Source: JABCYV01 sp963696025
GTDB taxonomy: Bacteria > Acidobacteriota > Terriglobia > Terriglobales > Acidobacteriaceae
Length of the DNA: 64,000 nt
Assembly (NCBI GenBank): GCA_963696025.1
Contig: CAVOII010000004.1
Location: 806,001-870,000 of the forward strand
Reading direction: 5' to 3'
Part shown: piece after piece, positions 62,358-64,000 of the stretch
Layout: each line of letters begins with the position of its first letter
How positions within the stretch are numbered: the first letter of the stretch is position 1
Notes under the pieces: generated by a model
Told to the model about the DNA's origin: nothing
The model's input: only the letters and a program-made list of their open reading frames with translations
The model's database searches: none
Program-made: the position numbers and the translations under genes

Positions 62358-63254
62358 ATGGAGCTGGTTGTGAGAAGTATTGTTTTTTCAGTGGTGATCA
62401 GTCTCTTATTTCTATTTTCGTCTCCATCTGCATTTGCGGGTGGTCAACACAGTTTTTCAATCAAGGTGTTCACCTCCCCCGACGATCAGTTTTGGAATAA
62501 CTCCGTCATTATCGAGGGAACACATGAAGTGATGTTGATCGATGCGCAGTTAACAAAAACCAATGCTGAAAGGGTCTTACACGAAATCAAAGAGACTAAA
62601 AAGCCACTGTCTATTATCTACATTACCCATGAGCACGCCGATCATTTTCTTGGCCTCGAGGTGTTCAAGGAGGCATATCCGAGAGTGAGGATTATTGCGA
62701 ATTCTGCGGTCGTGGACCGAATCAACAAGGTCTATCAAGAGAAAATAGATAAATGGAAAACGATCTTGGGCGCAGCTGCAACCTCACACGTTGTTGCTAT
62801 CGAAAAATTCGACGGCAACTTTATTACATTTGAGAGCTCACACATAGAGGTCCTTAGAAACATCCAAGGCGACACCGACGAAAACACGATGCTTTGGATT
62901 CCTGGACAGAGAATCCTCATTGCTGGCGATGTCTTGTTCAATAACATGCATGTTTACACCGCAGAAACGGACAGCAAGGCTAGAGGGAAATGGTTGAACT
63001 CATTAAACGAAATCAGAAAATTAACACCTTCGATTGTGGTCCCTGGACACAGCAAGATCGGCGCTCCCCTTGACGCGAGTACCGCCGTGGATTTTACGGA
63101 AAACTATTTATTGGCTTTTGAAGAAGAACTCAAAAAAGCCAAGGATCCGGATGGCCTTATTAATGCCATGAAGGAACGATTCCCATCCGCCGACTTCATC
63201 TTGGCGCTCGAACGGGGCGCGAAGGCGAATGATAAACCCTCACAAACAAACTGA
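62358..63254 (+). CDS. exported MBL-fold hydrolase, AT-richer
   Basis: A 298-residue protein with ribosome site AGGAG and a signal peptide ending at S-A-F-A-G. The zinc motif is T-H91-E-H93-A-D95-H96, with later residues in I-A-G-D-V-L-F and V-V-P-G-H-S-K. The codon use is clearly AT-richer (many AAA, ATT, GAA codons) than the flanking genes, which suggests acquisition from another source. The end resembles a helix-rich tail (E-E-E-L-K-K-A-K-D-P). Substrate unknown. Confidence 0.82.
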   Translation: MELVVRSIVFSVVISLLFLFSSPSAFAGGQHSFSIKVFTSPDDQFWNNSVIIEGTHEVMLIDAQLTKTNAERVLHEIKETKKPLSIIYITHEHADHFLGLEVFKEAYPRVRIIANSAVVDRINKVYQEKIDKWKTILGAAATSHVVAIEKFDGNFITFESSHIEVLRNIQGDTDENTMLWIPGQRILIAGDVLFNNMHVYTAETDSKARGKWLNSLNEIRKLTPSIVVPGHSKIGAPLDASTAVDFTENYLLAFEEELKKAKDPDGLINAMKERFPSADFILALERGAKANDKPSQTN

Positions 63255-63307
63255 CGATTTGGTAGACCGAGTCTTCGTCGCTGGCCGGGTCAATCACCGC
63301 CGAATGG

Positions 63308-64000
63308 ATGCCTATGAAAAAGTACAAGATCGCTGTTCTCGACGATTACCAAAATGTGGCGCTTGAAAGCGCCGATTGGGCGGTGCTCCGCGATCGAGCG
63401 GATGTCACCGTTTTTCAGGACCACCTCGCCGAGCCGGACGCCGTGATTGAGCGGTTGCTGCCTTTTGATGTCGTTTGTGTCATGCGCGAGCGCACTCCGC
63501 TGCCCCATAACGTCATTGAGCGGCTTCCCAATCTCAAGCTCATTGCCTCGACGGGATCTGTAAACGCGTCGATCGATGTCGCCGCCACGCGCGATCATGG
63601 GATCGCAGTAGTGCAGACGGGGTATAGGTCGGACCCGACGATCGAATTTACTTGGGCACTGATCTTGGCCTCCGCGCGACATATCGTGGCGGAGAGCAAC
63701 TCTGTCCGATCCGGCGGCTGGCAGCAAACAGTGGGCACGGATCTCCGCGGAAAGACCCTGGGCGTTCTGGGACTTGGGCGGATTGGATCACAGGTCGCGC
63801 GGATTGGGAGCGCTTTTGGAGTGAATCTGATTGCCTGGAGCCAGAACATGACATTCGAGACTGCCAAAGCCGCTGGCGCAATCCTAGTTTCCAAGGACCA
63901 GTTGTTCGAGCTGGCCGACATCCTGACGATCCATTTGGTGTTGAGCAGCCGTACGCGCGGCCTTGTAGGGGCCGCGGAGTTGAAGAGAATGAAGCCAACA
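63308..64000 (+). CDS. D-2-hydroxyacid dehydrogenase (partial, runs off the window)
   Basis: The frame stays open for 231 codons from ATG 63308 (or 63314) to the window end. It reads as a D-isomer-specific 2-hydroxyacid dehydrogenase: K-Y-K-I-A-V-L-D-D-Y-Q at the start, the catalytic-domain segment L-I-A-S-T-G-S-V-N-A-S-I-D, and the Rossmann motif L-G-V-L-G-L-G-R-I-G-S-Q-V-A near residue 153. It is closest to the phosphoglycerate-dehydrogenase-like branch with the D-D-Y-Q N-terminus. The catalytic Arg, Glu and His regions are beyond the edge or only partly included. Confidence 0.85.
   Translation, partial: MPMKKYKIAVLDDYQNVALESADWAVLRDRADVTVFQDHLAEPDAVIERLLPFDVVCVMRERTPLPHNVIERLPNLKLIASTGSVNASIDVAATRDHGIAVVQTGYRSDPTIEFTWALILASARHIVAESNSVRSGGWQQTVGTDLRGKTLGVLGLGRIGSQVARIGSAFGVNLIAWSQNMTFETAKAAGAILVSKDQLFELADILTIHLVLSSRTRGLVGAAELKRMKPT

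Overview
The window looks like chromosomal DNA of an acidobacterium (Acidobacteriota, Terriglobia/'Koribacter'-like). This is inferred from two very large Oar-like TonB-dependent receptors with an N-terminal carboxypeptidase-regulatory-like domain and a C-terminal Phe, several secreted proteins typical of that phylum (DUF3300/DUF2950 pair, DUF4397, Kelch and carboxypeptidase-regulatory-like proteins), a bacillithiol gene (bshC), a tmRNA whose tag ends in AYAA, and dispersed palindromes built on the core GAGCGGAGCGA. No rRNA, tRNA or CRISPR array was seen.

Layout. 1-3.6 kb: envelope-stress module (OmpR-type regulator divergent from a CpxP/Spy-like protein, with CpxR-type boxes between them), two small ORFs, and a secreted PEBP/Kelch pair. 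3.9-9 kb: MsbA-like ABC exporter, methyltransferase and geranylgeranyl-reductase-type flavoprotein, then a bactofilin/methyltransferase pair. 9-20 kb: housekeeping genes (menC/racemase-like enolase, GNAT and mazG with coupled translation, glpD facing a glycerophosphodiesterase, CPBP protease, HAD phosphatase, bshC). 20.2-23.2 kb: ssrA (tmRNA), whose 3' end is repeated 2.6 kb downstream; the segment between the copies holds convergent LigD-type polymerase and ligase genes. 23.3-25.6 kb: a degenerate group II intron. 25.6-36.5 kb: VOC protein, Fpg/Nei glycosylase, a dehydrogenase fragment, amine oxidase, TonB receptor, LRR protein, phosphoesterase-like lipoprotein and AsmA-like protein. 36.8-49 kb: M3 peptidase, secreted proteins, a split sigma-54 activator system, an aldo/keto reductase fragment and the DUF3300/DUF2950 pair. 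49-60 kb: a GntR regulator divergent from an uptake operon (amidohydrolase, TonB receptor, MBL hydrolase, class-V aminotransferase, amino-acid permease). 60-64 kb: HxlR regulator divergent from a lactonase-like MBL hydrolase, another MBL hydrolase and a truncated D-2-hydroxyacid dehydrogenase.

The most unusual object is the intron at 23310-25.6 kb on the minus strand. The outer intron is missing its 5' RNA domains and its reverse transcriptase is frameshifted. Exactly between its domain V and domain VI lies a second, ORF-less group II intron of 831 nt. The inner intron has its own 5' GTGC, domain V, domain VI with bulged A, and AC 3' end. Its putative EBS1 and EBS2 are complementary (7 + 7 bp, one G-U) to the 3' strand of the outer domain V. 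It therefore looks like an intron that homed into the catalytic domain of another intron. Next to it, the tmRNA-flanked ligD segment looks like a small island without an integrase.
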